Of a stretch of DNA of 62,155 nucleotides, positions 6,185 through 15,669 are shown one piece after another. A program made the position numbers and the translations under genes. The DNA comes from Alphaproteobacteria bacterium (GTDB lineage: Bacteria > Pseudomonadota > Alphaproteobacteria > GCA-2731375). The DNA lies in assembly GCA_021776235.1 (NCBI GenBank), contig JAJFGG010000046.1, positions 1 through 62,155 of the forward strand, in the 5' to 3' direction. Below the pieces are notes generated by a model. That model had not been told where the DNA came from and made no database searches. It was given only the letters and a program-made list of their open reading frames with translations. The stretch's first letter is position 1. Each line of letters begins with the position of its first letter.

Positions 6185-9100
6185 TTACTCCGCCGCCGTC
6201 GGTTTTTCCGCCGGCGCGCGGTAATGTTCCAGCATTTCCGCCTCGGCCCGTTTGGCCAGGGCCAGGGCCTTCTCCTTGACGTGGCCAAAGCCGCGGATAC
6301 GGTCCGGTACTTCGGCGATGCGTACCGCCATGGCGAAGTTGTCATGGTTCAATCCGGCCATGACTTCCGTCATGGTGGTTTCGTAATCCACGATCAACTG
6401 GCGTTCCATGCGCCGTTCCGCCGTTCGGCCAAACAGGTCCCAGGCAGTGCCGCGCAGGCCGCGAAGGCGGGCCAAAAATGGCATGACGCGCAACATCCAC
6501 GGACCGAATTCACGCTTCTGCAATTCGCCAGTGGCCGGATTTCGCCGCGCGATAAGCGGCGGCGCCAAATGCAGGCGCAGGCTGAAATCGCCTTCGAACT
6601 GTTGGTGCACCTGATCCATGAAGCGGCCATCGCTATACAACCGCGCCACTTCATACTCGTCCTTGTAGGCCATCAGGCGGAAGAAATTCTGCGCCACCGC
6701 TTCGGCCAGACCATCCAGGCCGGCGGCCCGGTCCCGTTCCGCCGCCAGGGCCCGATCAACCAAACTGCTGTAGCGGGCGGCATAGGCGGCGTCCTGATAG
6801 TCGGTCAGAAAGTCTACCCGCCGGGCGATTTTCTGCTCCAGGTTCTGATTTTCGCTTCCAACCGTTGTTTTCGGCAGCATCGGGGCGGCAATCGTCTCCA
6901 CCGCAGCCGGGTCATGGGCCGACAGGCGGCCCCAGGCAAAGGCCTGTTTGTTGGCCGCCACCGCGACGCCATTGATTTCGATGGCGCCTTCGATCGCTTC
7001 CAGCGAGAGGGGCAGATAGCCCTTTTGATAGGCCGCACCCAGCATGAACAGGTTGGTGGCGATGGAATCGCCCAGCAACGCCGTCGCCAATTTGGTGGCA
7101 TTGACGAAATGACTGAAATCCGAGCCCAATGCCTTGCGCAACCCCTCGATCAGGCTGTCACCGGCCATGTCCATATTCTGATTGGCGAGAAATTCGGCCG
7201 TGGGCACGACATGGCTGTTGATCACCGCCGCCGTAACCCCTTCATTGATGGTGGACAGGACGTCAGGACCGGAAGCCACCACGATATCGCAGCCCAGGAT
7301 CAACTTGGAACCACCGGTCGCGATACGTACGGCATGTAAATCTTCCGGTACATCGGCAATGCGGATGTGCGAGGTGACGGCGCCGTTCTTTTGCGCCAGG
7401 CCAGCCATGTCCAGGGCCGACACACCTTTGCCGGCCAAGTGCGCCGCCATGCCCAGCAGGGCGGATACCGTAACCACGCCTGTGCCGCCGATGCCGGTAA
7501 TCAGAATGCCGTAGGGTTCCGCCGCGGAGGGCAGGTTCGGCGTTGGCAGGCTGGCAAACAGCGCCTCCCATTGGCCGCCATCGTCACCGGCAGCGGCGCT
7601 TTGCGGCTTTTCCGCCTTGCGCAGGGCGCCCCCGTGTACGGTGACAAAGCTGGGGCAGAAGCCATTGACGCAGGAATAATCCTTGTTGCAATTGGACTGG
7701 TCAATCTGCCGCTTGCGGCCCCATTCGGTTTCCTTCGGCTGCACCGAGACACAGTTCGATTTGACCGAACAATCGCCGCAGGCCTCGCAAACCAGATCAT
7801 TGATAAAGGCCCGTTTGGGCGGGTCGGGGAACAGTCCACGCTTGCGCCGGCGGCGCTTTTCCGCGGCGCAGGTCTGGTCATAGATCAAGATGGTACAACC
7901 CGGTGTTTCCCGCAGATCACGCTGCACCTGATCCAGGTCGTCGCGGTGATGAATGCTGGTGCCGGGCGCCCAATTGGTGCCGATGGGATATTTGTCCGGC
8001 TCGTCCGTAACCAGGGCGATCTTTGTGACCCCTTCGGAATGGACCTGCCGGCTGATCTCGTCCGGGGTCAGCTTGCCGTCCTCGGTGTTGACCACCGGCT
8101 GGCCGCCGGTCATGGCGACCGCGTCGTTGAACAGAATTTTGTAGGTGATATTGACGCTGGCATCGACGGCGGCGCGGATTGCCAGCAGACCGGAATGATA
8201 ATAGGTGCCGTCGCCCAAATTCTGGAAGACATGCCCGGTCTTGGTGAATGGCGCCTGACCAATCCAATTGACCCCCTCCGCGCCCATGTGGGTGATGGTC
8301 TGGGTATTGCGGTCGGGCATCCACAGGGCCATGCCATGGCAACCAATGCCCGCCATGGTGCGGCTGCCGTCGGGCACACGGGTCGAGGTATTGTGCGGAC
8401 AACCGGAACAGAAATAGGGCGTCCGCAACATGGTTGGCGGCGAACCCTTGGCCCCGGTTTCTATCTGTTCGATGCGGGCCAGGCGTTGTTCGAAGTCCGG
8501 CATATCGCTGTATTTTTTCAGCCGGCCGACGATGGTGCTGGCGACCAGGCCCGGGGTCAGTTCGCCGGTTTCAGGCAACAGCGCGTGATTATGCTCGTCC
8601 TTCTTGCCGACGATACGGCGTGGCGCATTATCCTGCCCGTAAAGCAAGGTCCGCAACTGGTCTTCCATGATCGGGCGCTTTTCCTCGATCACGAGGACTT
8701 CTTCCAACCCCTTGGCGAACTCCATGGCGCCCTGGGGCTCCAAAGGCCAGGTCATGGCGACCTTGTACAGGCGGATACCCATGTCCGCCGCCATCTCGGC
8801 CGTCAGGCCCAATTCATCAAAGGCCTGGCGTACATCCAGATAGGCCTTGCCCGTGGTGACGATGCCCAGACGGGGCCGCGGCGTGTCGAAAATCAACTTG
8901 TCCAGGCCATTGGCGCGCACATAGGCCTGGGCCGCCGGCAGCTTGTAATCCAACAGCCGGCTTTCCTTTTCCATGATCGGGTCGGGGTAGCGTAGGTTGA
9001 GGCCGCCCGGAGGCATGTCAAAGTCGATCTGCGGCGGAATGCCAACCGCGGCCGGTTCGATGGCAACCGAGGCCGAGCTTTCGACGGTCTCGCCAACCGC

Positions 9101-9700
9101 CTTGAAGCCCACGGCGCAGCCGGAAAACCGTGACATGGCGAAGCCGTGCAGGCCCAGGTCAAGATATTCCCGCACGCCGGCAGGATGAAAAACAGGCACG
9201 GCGGCGGCCATGAACGCCGGTTCGCTTTGATGCGGCAGGGTGGATGATTTTGCCCCGTGGTCATCGCCCGCGACCAGCAGCACTCCGCCATATTTGGCGG
9301 TGCCGTCATAATTCAGATGCTTGATGGCGTCGCCGCTACGATCGACGCCCGGGCCCTTGCCGTACCAGATGCCAAAGACGCCGTCGTATTTTCCTCCTGG
9401 CCAAAGATTGACCTGCTGTGTCCCCCAGACGGCGGTGAGCGCTAAATCCTCGTTCAGACCAGGCTGAAAGCGGACGTGACTGCGGGACAAAAGGCGCGAT
9501 GCGGACCACAGCGCGGCGTCATAGCCGCCCAACGGCGAACCGCGATAGCCAGAGATAAAGCCGCCGGTATTCAGGCCAGCGGCGACGTCACGCTGACGCT
9601 GCAGCATGGGCAGGCGCACCAAGGCCTGCAGGCCGGTCATAAAGACCCGGCCGGATTCCTGTTCATACTTATCGTCCAGCGTAACTGCAGCAATCGACAT
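6185..9700 (-). CDS. Indolepyruvate ferredoxin oxidoreductase, fused alpha-beta form
   Basis: A 1171-residue fused 2-oxoacid:ferredoxin oxidoreductase that oxidatively decarboxylates aryl pyruvates such as indolepyruvate to acyl-CoA, using ThDP and iron-sulfur clusters. The N-terminal half carries the pyrimidine and ThDP-binding domains (GCPHNTSTR and GIGCHGMALWM regions). Cysteine clusters CEACGDC and NCNKDYSCVNGFCP (about 635-690) ligate [4Fe-4S] centres. A gamma-type domain starts near GIGGTGVVTVSAL (about 735), and a C-terminal extension completes the single-chain form common in alphaproteobacteria. I place the start at 9700 (MSIAAVTLDD) because GGGGAAAGCT lies just upstream; the frame is open to 9724. 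A 41-base gap separates it from the DUF294 gene. Confidence 0.9.
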   Translation of the reverse strand: MSIAAVTLDDKYEQESGRVFMTGLQALVRLPMLQRQRDVAAGLNTGGFISGYRGSPLGGYDAALWSASRLLSRSHVRFQPGLNEDLALTAVWGTQQVNLWPGGKYDGVFGIWYGKGPGVDRSGDAIKHLNYDGTAKYGGVLLVAGDDHGAKSSTLPHQSEPAFMAAAVPVFHPAGVREYLDLGLHGFAMSRFSGCAVGFKAVGETVESSASVAIEPAAVGIPPQIDFDMPPGGLNLRYPDPIMEKESRLLDYKLPAAQAYVRANGLDKLIFDTPRPRLGIVTTGKAYLDVRQAFDELGLTAEMAADMGIRLYKVAMTWPLEPQGAMEFAKGLEEVLVIEEKRPIMEDQLRTLLYGQDNAPRRIVGKKDEHNHALLPETGELTPGLVASTIVGRLKKYSDMPDFEQRLARIEQIETGAKGSPPTMLRTPYFCSGCPHNTSTRVPDGSRTMAGIGCHGMALWMPDRNTQTITHMGAEGVNWIGQAPFTKTGHVFQNLGDGTYYHSGLLAIRAAVDASVNITYKILFNDAVAMTGGQPVVNTEDGKLTPDEISRQVHSEGVTKIALVTDEPDKYPIGTNWAPGTSIHHRDDLDQVQRDLRETPGCTILIYDQTCAAEKRRRRKRGLFPDPPKRAFINDLVCEACGDCSVKSNCVSVQPKETEWGRKRQIDQSNCNKDYSCVNGFCPSFVTVHGGALRKAEKPQSAAAGDDGGQWEALFASLPTPNLPSAAEPYGILITGIGGTGVVTVSALLGMAAHLAGKGVSALDMAGLAQKNGAVTSHIRIADVPEDLHAVRIATGGSKLILGCDIVVASGPDVLSTINEGVTAAVINSHVVPTAEFLANQNMDMAGDSLIEGLRKALGSDFSHFVNATKLATALLGDSIATNLFMLGAAYQKGYLPLSLEAIEGAIEINGVAVAANKQAFAWGRLSAHDPAAVETIAAPMLPKTTVGSENQNLEQKIARRVDFLTDYQDAAYAARYSSLVDRALAAERDRAAGLDGLAEAVAQNFFRLMAYKDEYEVARLYSDGRFMDQVHQQFEGDFSLRLHLAPPLIARRNPATGELQKREFGPWMLRVMPFLARLRGLRGTAWDLFGRTAERRMERQLIVDYETTMTEVMAGLNHDNFAMAVRIAEVPDRIRGFGHVKEKALALAKRAEAEMLEHYRAPAEKPTAAE

Positions 9701-9814
9701 AGCTTTCCCCAAAGTTGCCACCAAAAGGCAGGATCATTATAGCAGTTGCTGTCTGCGAGTCAGCCGCATTCGATCCGCCATGACCGCCCCAGCCCAGGGC
9801 GCTTGGCGCCCCCG

Positions 9815-10786
9815 TCAACCCGTCTCGAAGCGTTCGCGGGCATTGACCGGATCGGCCAGAATTTGACGCGCCTGGTCGCAATCCAGGGCAATTTGCGCCT
9901 TGATGGCATCGATACCGTCAAATTTCTGTTCCGGACGTAAATGTTCAACGAAGGCGACCCGCCCATGGCGGCCATAGATATCGCTGCTGAAGTCGAACAA
10001 ATGAGTTTCCAGGACAATGCCTTTGCCGTCGAACGTCGGCCGATGCCCCAGATTGGCGACACCAGGATACCAGCGCGTCCCACCGGCCTCTTTCAGACCA
10101 AAGCGAATGGCATAAACGCCCAAAGCCGGCCGTAAAGCGGAATCCCGTAAATGCAGGTTTGCCGTCGGGAAACCCAATTGACGACCGCGCCGGTCGCCGC
10201 CGCGCACCCGCCCCTCGATTTCCCACCAATGACCCAATAATTCGGCGGCCCGGCGACAACGGCCGGTTTCCAAATCGACCCGGATAATGGTTGAGGAACA
10301 GACATCGTCATCGTGCGTCACCGGGTCCAGCACCGATACCGCGAAGTCGTGGCGCGCACCTTGTTCCCGCAGCAATTCCACATCCCCGGCCCGGCGATGG
10401 CCAAAGACGAAGTCATAGCCCACGATCACGTGCCGGGCGCCCAGACCGCGCACAAGTATTTCCTGGATGAAATCTTCCGGCGACAAATGGCTGACCTTTT
10501 TGTCGAACCGCAAGCTGACCAGGCAATCGACCCCCAGTTTCGCCAAAAGGCGGCCCTTGCTTCGAAACGGCGTCAGACGAAAGGGCGGGGCATCAATCTG
10601 AAATATACTCCGCGGGTGCGGCTCGAACGTCAGGGCAAGCGCCGGGCCCTTGACCGTGTCGGCCATAGCGCGGCAGTGGCCAATAAGGGCCTGGTGACCA
10701 CGATGTATGCCATCGAAGTTACCAACCGCCACCGCGCCACCACGCAATTCTTCGGGGGTTTTACAAATATGACGGATGATACGCAT
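9815..10786 (-). CDS. ribF: Bifunctional riboflavin kinase/FAD synthetase
   Basis: A 323-residue RibF that phosphorylates riboflavin to FMN and adenylates FMN to FAD. The N-terminal nucleotidyltransferase domain begins MRIIRHICKTPEEL and shows the HIGH-type motif GNFDGIHRGHQALI (about residues 20-33). The C-terminal riboflavin-kinase barrel contains FPTANLHL and YPGVANLGHRPTF. The frame is open to 10879, but MRIIRH at 10786 is the normal family N-terminus. The MaoC gene ends 40 bases upstream on the same strand, so cotranscription is possible. No FMN riboswitch is evident in the short gap. Confidence 0.93.
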   Translation of the reverse strand: MRIIRHICKTPEELRGGAVAVGNFDGIHRGHQALIGHCRAMADTVKGPALALTFEPHPRSIFQIDAPPFRLTPFRSKGRLLAKLGVDCLVSLRFDKKVSHLSPEDFIQEILVRGLGARHVIVGYDFVFGHRRAGDVELLREQGARHDFAVSVLDPVTHDDDVCSSTIIRVDLETGRCRRAAELLGHWWEIEGRVRGGDRRGRQLGFPTANLHLRDSALRPALGVYAIRFGLKEAGGTRWYPGVANLGHRPTFDGKGIVLETHLFDFSSDIYGRHGRVAFVEHLRPEQKFDGIDAIKAQIALDCDQARQILADPVNARERFETG

Positions 10787-10826
10787 GGCCGGGATTATTG
10801 GGGCTAGGGGGCGTTGAGGCAACCGG

Positions 10827-11327
10827 CTATTCGTCCGGACCTGCAAAAGCGCTGCGGGTTGGCACCAGCAGCAAGGCATCGCCTTTCACCACCACCTCGC
10901 CACCGCGTAGGCAAATAGTGTCCAGGGCGCAGCGGCGTTTTTCCACATTCAGGTCGACCACCGTGGCCACCGCCGTAATGGTATCGCCGGCCTTTACCGG
11001 CGCCGTGAAGCGAATATTCTGCGACATATAGATAGCGCCCGGTCCCGGCAACTTGGTGCCAACGACGGTTGAAATCAGGCTGGCCGTCAACATGCCATGG
11101 GCGATGGTGCCGCCAAAATCTGTCTGCTCGGCAAACTCGCGGTTCAGATGCACCGGGTTGAAGTCACCGGAAATGCCGGCGAACATCACGATATCTGTCT
11201 CTGTGATCGTGCGCGAATAGAAGGCCGACATCCCGACCTCCAAATCTTCTATGAAATAGCCATGTAATTCCTTGAACAAATTGACCGATTGAATGGCAGT
11301 TTGGCTAGCCGTCAAATTTTGACTCAT
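10827..11327 (-). CDS. MaoC-like (R)-specific enoyl-CoA hydratase
   Basis: A 166-residue single hot-dog-fold protein of the MaoC dehydratase family, which hydrates trans-2-enoyl-CoA to (R)-3-hydroxyacyl-CoA. The hydratase-2 signature is present as GISGDFNPVHLNREFAEQ (about 64-81) with the catalytic Asp and His, followed by AHGML. The extension before the domain is about 35 residues long, somewhat longer than in minimal PhaJ. The chosen start (MSQNLTASQT) has AGGA about 12 bases upstream; the open frame reaches 11399 but that stretch is not family-like. Substrate range cannot be told from sequence. Likely cotranscribed with ribF. Confidence 0.85.
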   Translation of the reverse strand: MSQNLTASQTAIQSVNLFKELHGYFIEDLEVGMSAFYSRTITETDIVMFAGISGDFNPVHLNREFAEQTDFGGTIAHGMLTASLISTVVGTKLPGPGAIYMSQNIRFTAPVKAGDTITAVATVVDLNVEKRRCALDTICLRGGEVVVKGDALLLVPTRSAFAGPDE

Positions 11328-11581
11328 CGTTGATGTCCTATGGTTTATGGGCTGCTTGATTGTGCGGCGCAATATAGTGACGGCGTAGCGCGCCGACAAC
11401 CAATCACGTCAGCGCCCGCCCGGGCACGAAAATCATCTTCGTTGCGTTAACCAAATATTCAGCGCCCGTAAGCAAACTGCCCTCGTTGCACAAAACGGAG
11501 GAAGGGCATCGCGCGCCCCTTGGCCGCAAGGCAACGACTGCATTGATTAACGGAACTAACAGATCTAGTGGGGCATGAATT

Positions 11582-11968
11582 ATGGCCGTCGATATGAACA
11601 TGACGATCCTGATCGTCGACGATTACAAGACCATGTTGCGTATTATCCGTAATCTGTTGAAGCAGCTTGGCTTTAACAACGTTGACGAAGCGGCGGACGG
11701 GGCGGCGGCTCTGCAGAAGCTTCGCGGCAAGGATTATCATCTGGTGATTTCCGATTGGAACATGGAACCCATGACCGGATACCAGTTGCTCAAGGAAATA
11801 CGCTCGGACGACAAAATGCAGGAAATGCCGTTCATTATGATAACGGCGGAATCCAAGACTGAAAATGTCATCGCGGCAAAGAAAGCCGGGGTCAACAACT
11901 ACATCGTGAAACCATTCAATGCGGCGACGCTGAAAACCAAAATGTCGTCTGTAATCGGTGAGTTTTGA
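11582..11968 (+). CDS. cheY: Chemotaxis response regulator CheY
   Basis: A 128-residue single receiver domain. It has the acidic pair Asp13-Asp14, the phosphoacceptor Asp58 in VISDWNM, Thr88 in MITAES and Lys110 in IVKPF, the complete phosphorylation pocket. There is no output domain. Phosphorylated CheY binds the flagellar switch to alter rotation. The cheZ gene follows after about 50 bases on the same strand, so the pair makes a switch-and-reset module. No cheA, cheW, cheB or cheR is in the window, so the main chemotaxis operon must be elsewhere. A 254-base gap upstream probably holds the promoter. Confidence 0.93.
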   Translation: MAVDMNMTILIVDDYKTMLRIIRNLLKQLGFNNVDEAADGAAALQKLRGKDYHLVISDWNMEPMTGYQLLKEIRSDDKMQEMPFIMITAESKTENVIAAKKAGVNNYIVKPFNAATLKTKMSSVIGEF

Positions 11969-12017
11969 GACTTAAGCATTGCGCCGTCCCGGCCAATTGT
12001 TTCATGGGGTTCTGTTG

Positions 12018-12986
12018 ATGGATACGGAAGAGGTCAGCGTCGGGATCGAACAGCTTGTCGATCATCTGCGCGCCAAGCAGTCAACTTCCGTTAGCCTTGG
12101 CGATATCGCCGGCGTTACGGAAGTCCTATTGGCAACCATGCGGAGCTATTTCAACTCGATCGATACGACCCTGTATTCCGAGTTCCGTGGCCTGTCCGAC
12201 TATATTCAACGAGCCCGGAGCGAGATTTCGGAGCTGCGGCCAAACGATCTGAAGCAGGAAAAAATACCTCGCGCCGGGTTGGAGTTGGAGGCAATTGTCG
12301 CCGCGACGGAAAATGCCACTGGCACCATCATGGATGCGGCGGAAGAAATCATGTCCGCCGACCCCGCCGCGGAAGAATATGGCGAGACCGTCAACGACGC
12401 CTGTATGCGGATTTTTGAGGCCTGCTCGTTTCAAGATATTACCGGACAGCGCATCACCAAGGTCGTGACAACCCTGACCTATATCGAGGAACGCCTGCAC
12501 GGACTGCAGGATGCCTGGGGCCCGGATATCGCAGATGCCGAAGGCGACGGCGGGGACGACGATGCCCGGCCCGACAATGATCTGTTGAACGGACCGGCTC
12601 TTGATGGCGAAGGCATCCAACAGAATCAGGTCGATGATCTTCTTGCCGGCAATGTGATTGCAGAAGCCCTTGAAGTCGAAACGGAAGCCAGTCCCCAAAC
12701 TGCGCCAGAAATTGAACCGGAATCGGCCGCATCGGAGCCCCTGAAGGGGGTGGAAAATGGTGCCGAACCAGAGGACGATATCGGCCAGGACGATATTGAT
12801 GCCCATTTTAACGGCAATGAAAACAAGAACCAGTCTGCGCCAGATGCGGAAGCGGCGGCCGTCGAGGCAGCGGCGGAGAGCGTGGATGCCGAAGATGACG
12901 AACCGGAACTGGACGACATCGTGACTTTGACGGCGGATCCGAAGGAATCAGCCAGTCAGGACGACATCGACGCCCTATTCGACTGA
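12018..12986 (+). CDS. cheZ: CheZ, CheY-P phosphatase, with repeated CheY-binding-like peptides
   Basis: A 322-residue protein. The N-terminal 170 residues form the CheZ helical hairpin, with catalytic Asp140 and Gln144 in SFQDITGQRI, the same D-x3-Q spacing as in enteric CheZ. The remainder is acidic and low in complexity. It contains three short motifs like the C-terminal CheY-binding tail of CheZ and the FliM N-terminus: NQVDDLLAG (about 202-210), GQDDIDAHF (256-264) and, at the very end, SQDDIDALFD (313-322). This suggests several CheY-P docking sites on a flexible tether. Start chosen at MDTEEVSVG (12018), preceded by GGGG; the frame opens at 11979. Directly downstream of cheY. Confidence 0.9.
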   Translation: MDTEEVSVGIEQLVDHLRAKQSTSVSLGDIAGVTEVLLATMRSYFNSIDTTLYSEFRGLSDYIQRARSEISELRPNDLKQEKIPRAGLELEAIVAATENATGTIMDAAEEIMSADPAAEEYGETVNDACMRIFEACSFQDITGQRITKVVTTLTYIEERLHGLQDAWGPDIADAEGDGGDDDARPDNDLLNGPALDGEGIQQNQVDDLLAGNVIAEALEVETEASPQTAPEIEPESAASEPLKGVENGAEPEDDIGQDDIDAHFNGNENKNQSAPDAEAAAVEAAAESVDAEDDEPELDDIVTLTADPKESASQDDIDALFD

Positions 12987-12991
12987 AAACC

Positions 12992-13864
12992 TTACCATTG
13001 CAGCCATGGTAGTACTGCCGCTGGCCGTTCACCGGCCTGTTCGGCAACGCTGTTCACCCTGTCCTGATCCAATCTCCCATCCGGGCCAAGCGACAAGGCC
13101 TCGGCATGAATACCGCCGGCAACCCAGATTGCATCGATTCCGGCTTGCCGGGCGCCACGAATATCCGTGGCCAGGGCATCACCGACCATCACGGCGCGGG
13201 TCCGCGGAATGTCAGGAGTTTCTGCGAACAGGCGGTCGAAAATATCGGGGAACGGTTTGCCGAAACGCTGTACCGTCCCGCCTAGTTCCTCGTAAAACGC
13301 CGCCACCGCGCCCGCGCATTGGATCATCTGGTCGCCGCGCATGACTACCAGGTCCGGGTTGGCGCAAATCATCGGCAGGTCCTGCGCTGCCGCCGACATC
13401 AAAAAATCACGGTAGTCTTCTGCCTTGTCCGCATCATCATCAAACAGGCCGGTACAAATAATCATCTCGGCCGCCTCCATAGCGACTTCACGGCCGCCAC
13501 AGGCATCAAGGGTCGGGCGGCTGCGCTCCGGACCCAGATGAAAATAGGCCGGACGGGCGTCCGCGCCGGAGCCGGTCGCGGTGGCGGCGATCGTGGTGGC
13601 GGTTGCCTCGCCCGAAGTCAACAACCGGTCATACAAGGCTTCTTCCACGCCAAGTTCCAGCAAATGCTGGGTCACCGACGCACTCGGTCTGGGTACATTG
13701 GACAGCAACACCACCCTGGCGCGCTGTTGCCGCAGACGGCGAAGACATTCCGTCGCGTTGGGATAGGCCGCGACCCCGTCATGCACAACGCCCCACAAAT
13801 CGAAGATAAACAGGTCATAGTCTTCGACCATCTCGGCCAAACCATTGATAATGGAAATGCTCAT
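12992..13864 (-). CDS. HAD-superfamily class IIA hydrolase (TIGR01459 type)
   Basis: A 290-residue HAD phosphatase of the NagD-like class IIA with a C2 cap. Motif I is FIFDLWGVVHDG (near residues 20-31); it carries the nucleophilic Asp but has Trp where DxD is usual, which is characteristic of the TIGR01459 subgroup common in alphaproteobacteria. Motif II is LLSNVPRP, the motif III Lys lies in FGKPFPDIF, and motif IV is MVGDALATDIRGA. The physiological substrate is unknown; sugar or nucleotide phosphates are usual for the class. The start at 13864 (MSISIINGLAE) has GGCGA upstream. Convergent with cheZ, five bases apart. Confidence 0.85.
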   Translation of the reverse strand: MSISIINGLAEMVEDYDLFIFDLWGVVHDGVAAYPNATECLRRLRQQRARVVLLSNVPRPSASVTQHLLELGVEEALYDRLLTSGEATATTIAATATGSGADARPAYFHLGPERSRPTLDACGGREVAMEAAEMIICTGLFDDDADKAEDYRDFLMSAAAQDLPMICANPDLVVMRGDQMIQCAGAVAAFYEELGGTVQRFGKPFPDIFDRLFAETPDIPRTRAVMVGDALATDIRGARQAGIDAIWVAGGIHAEALSLGPDGRLDQDRVNSVAEQAGERPAAVLPWLQW

Positions 13865-14245
13865 AGATCGCCCGAATGTTGCCGCCCTCTGACGCAAGGG
13901 ACAGCGACGGCATAACCGAGGCGCGTCGTCTTGTCCATATCCGCGGCCATGCCGTGGGCTGTTGGCCGTTGGATTTCACAATCGAAACAGGCAGCAGTGG
14001 GATGGGCGCCCTGGGCAGCATCGGTGCCCCGGTGTCGGGCGAAGGCGCGCCAAGTTCACAGTGGCGACAAGGTATCGGATAAGCCGGCGCGAAGGCGGCG
14101 ATCTCAAAGTTTACCGAATGCCCCCTTCAAAGCGGAGGACATCGCCGCTATATATGTTCCGCGTGCGGCTGCCTGGCGCGAATTTGAGGGGCGGGGACGG
14201 GTCGCGTGTGTGTCCTAATCAGGTAACCAGCGGTGAAGTCGAGGC
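13865..14245. other. Gene-free gap between divergent HAD and exchanger genes
   Basis: 381 bases between two divergently transcribed genes. Short frames exist on both strands (for example 13931-14218 plus), but their composition is Arg/Ala/Pro shadow-like and none has a ribosome site or a recognisable family. Both promoters are presumably here. I see no strong sigma-70 pair, no tRNA and no clear terminator. Confidence 0.5.
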
Positions 14246-15295
14246 ATGACGTATCTAATGGTTGCCGGCGGCTTGGTGTTGCTTCTGATCGGTGGCGATG
14301 TACTGGTGCGTGGCGCCGTTACCCTGGCGCAGCGTTTGGCGGTGCCGCCGCTGGTAATTGGTCTGACCGTGGTGGCTTTTGGTACGTCGTCGCCGGAGCT
14401 GGTGGTCAGCTTGGACGCGGTGTTAAGCGGGGTGCCGGAAATAGCCATCGGCAATGTGGTCGGTTCCAATATTGCCAACATTCTGCTTGTCCTGGGTGTG
14501 CCGGCTTTAATCTTTCCCATCGCCTGTGATGTCGAGGCCATTCGCCGTGATGGCGCCATCATGTTGGCGGTTACCATAGGCTTCGTGGCATTGTGTTGGA
14601 GCGGCCAATTGTTGAATTGGCAGGGCGCTATCATGACATCGCTGCTGTGTGGATATTTGACCTGGTCCTATTTTTCGGCCCGTGAAAGTAACGGCGCCAC
14701 GGCTGAGACCATCGTCGACGAGATCGAGGGTATTGCCGCCCGGCCACATTCTATTTTGCTGTCTCTGACTTTCATCGTGATCGGAATTGCCGGTTTGGTC
14801 TACGGTTCTGGTTTATTAATCAGTGGCGCAACGGCGCTGGCGCTGGCCGCCGGAGTGTCGGAGACCACCATTGCCTTGTCTTTGGTCGCATTGGGCACGT
14901 CCCTGCCGGAATTGGCAACCTCGCTGGTCGCCGCCATCCGCCGCCATGGTGATGTGGCAATCGGCAATGTGATCGGTTCGAACCTTTTCAATATTCTCGG
15001 CATCATGGGTATTACATCCATGGTGGCAGTGGTTCCCATACCCGATCAAATCATTTCCTACGACCTTTGGATCATGCTGTTGGCGGGTGTTCTGGTGGTC
15101 CCGTTCGTGTTACGCGGGCGACCCATCAGCCGGCGCTATGGCGCCTTTCTGACGCTGGCTTACGTAATATATGTGCTCTCGCTGTATCATGGCCTATCGG
15201 GAATACCTAAAAGCGAGGCCAAGCAGGTTAGCCAGCCGACATCGCCGAAACAGAGCGCACAATTAATGCCCACATTAGGCAAGTTGATTGCTTGA
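14246..15295 (+). CDS. CaCA-family calcium/sodium antiporter (YrbG-like)
   Basis: A 349-residue inner-membrane exchanger with about ten transmembrane helices. The two inverted alpha repeats are clear: GTSSPELVVS with GNVVGSNIANI (about 46-78), and GTSLPELATS with GNVIGSNLFNI (about 215-250). Both Glu-containing ion-binding motifs are intact. It exchanges Ca2+ for Na+ or H+ across the inner membrane. A cytoplasmic loop (about 140-170) separates the halves. The C-terminal 25 residues (SEAKQVSQPTSPKQ onward) are hydrophilic and probably disordered. It stands alone, with gaps over 370 bases on both sides. Confidence 0.9.
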   Translation: MTYLMVAGGLVLLLIGGDVLVRGAVTLAQRLAVPPLVIGLTVVAFGTSSPELVVSLDAVLSGVPEIAIGNVVGSNIANILLVLGVPALIFPIACDVEAIRRDGAIMLAVTIGFVALCWSGQLLNWQGAIMTSLLCGYLTWSYFSARESNGATAETIVDEIEGIAARPHSILLSLTFIVIGIAGLVYGSGLLISGATALALAAGVSETTIALSLVALGTSLPELATSLVAAIRRHGDVAIGNVIGSNLFNILGIMGITSMVAVVPIPDQIISYDLWIMLLAGVLVVPFVLRGRPISRRYGAFLTLAYVIYVLSLYHGLSGIPKSEAKQVSQPTSPKQSAQLMPTLGKLIA

Positions 15296-15669
15296 CTTTG
15301 ACGATATCTGATCCAGGGCATTACTTCACGTTTTTGAGAGCGGGCCTTGGCTGCTGCCGTGACTTGCCCGCAACTGGTAATAATCGCCCCTAACGTAGGT
15401 TTTTTGTACACAGCCCGTTGAGGCCGCCGGCGTCAACGTAGTGGCTACGTCAGTTTTCAGTTATGGACTGCCGCCAATCCAAGCATCTTTGAATTTTATC
15501 TTTGAAATCAATATATTACAAATATTGCCTATTTTTTATGCAAAGAGGGCGAATAGGCGGGATTCCGCCAATTAGTTGCCGCCGGGAAAGGCTTTCCCAC
15601 ATACTTACCCACAACGTAGGTGGATATCGACAGGCATTCTTGTTTGTTATGGTGATGGACCATTGACGA
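15296..15669. other. AT-richer gap upstream of uvrC
   Basis: 374 bases without a credible gene. The section at about 15475-15545 is clearly AT-rich against its surroundings and may hold the uvrC promoter. A short stem GGCGG-GATT-CCGCC lies at 15556-15569 with no U-tract. Near 15593-15613 are two CCCACA-containing 9-mers that resemble DnaA boxes only with mismatches. Confidence 0.45.

Noticed and set aside
7367-8995. 542-codon plus-strand frame
   Set aside because: It is the antisense shadow of the indolepyruvate oxidoreductase gene, whose conserved iron-sulfur and ThDP motifs are on the minus strand.
13931-14218. Plus-strand frame in the gap before the exchanger gene
   Set aside because: Composition is shadow-like, no ribosome site, no family.
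15593-15613. Two CCCACA-containing 9-mers resembling DnaA boxes upstream of uvrC
   Set aside because: Each has mismatches to TTATCCACA, there is no dnaA, hemE or parAB context, and only two sites, so no origin claim.
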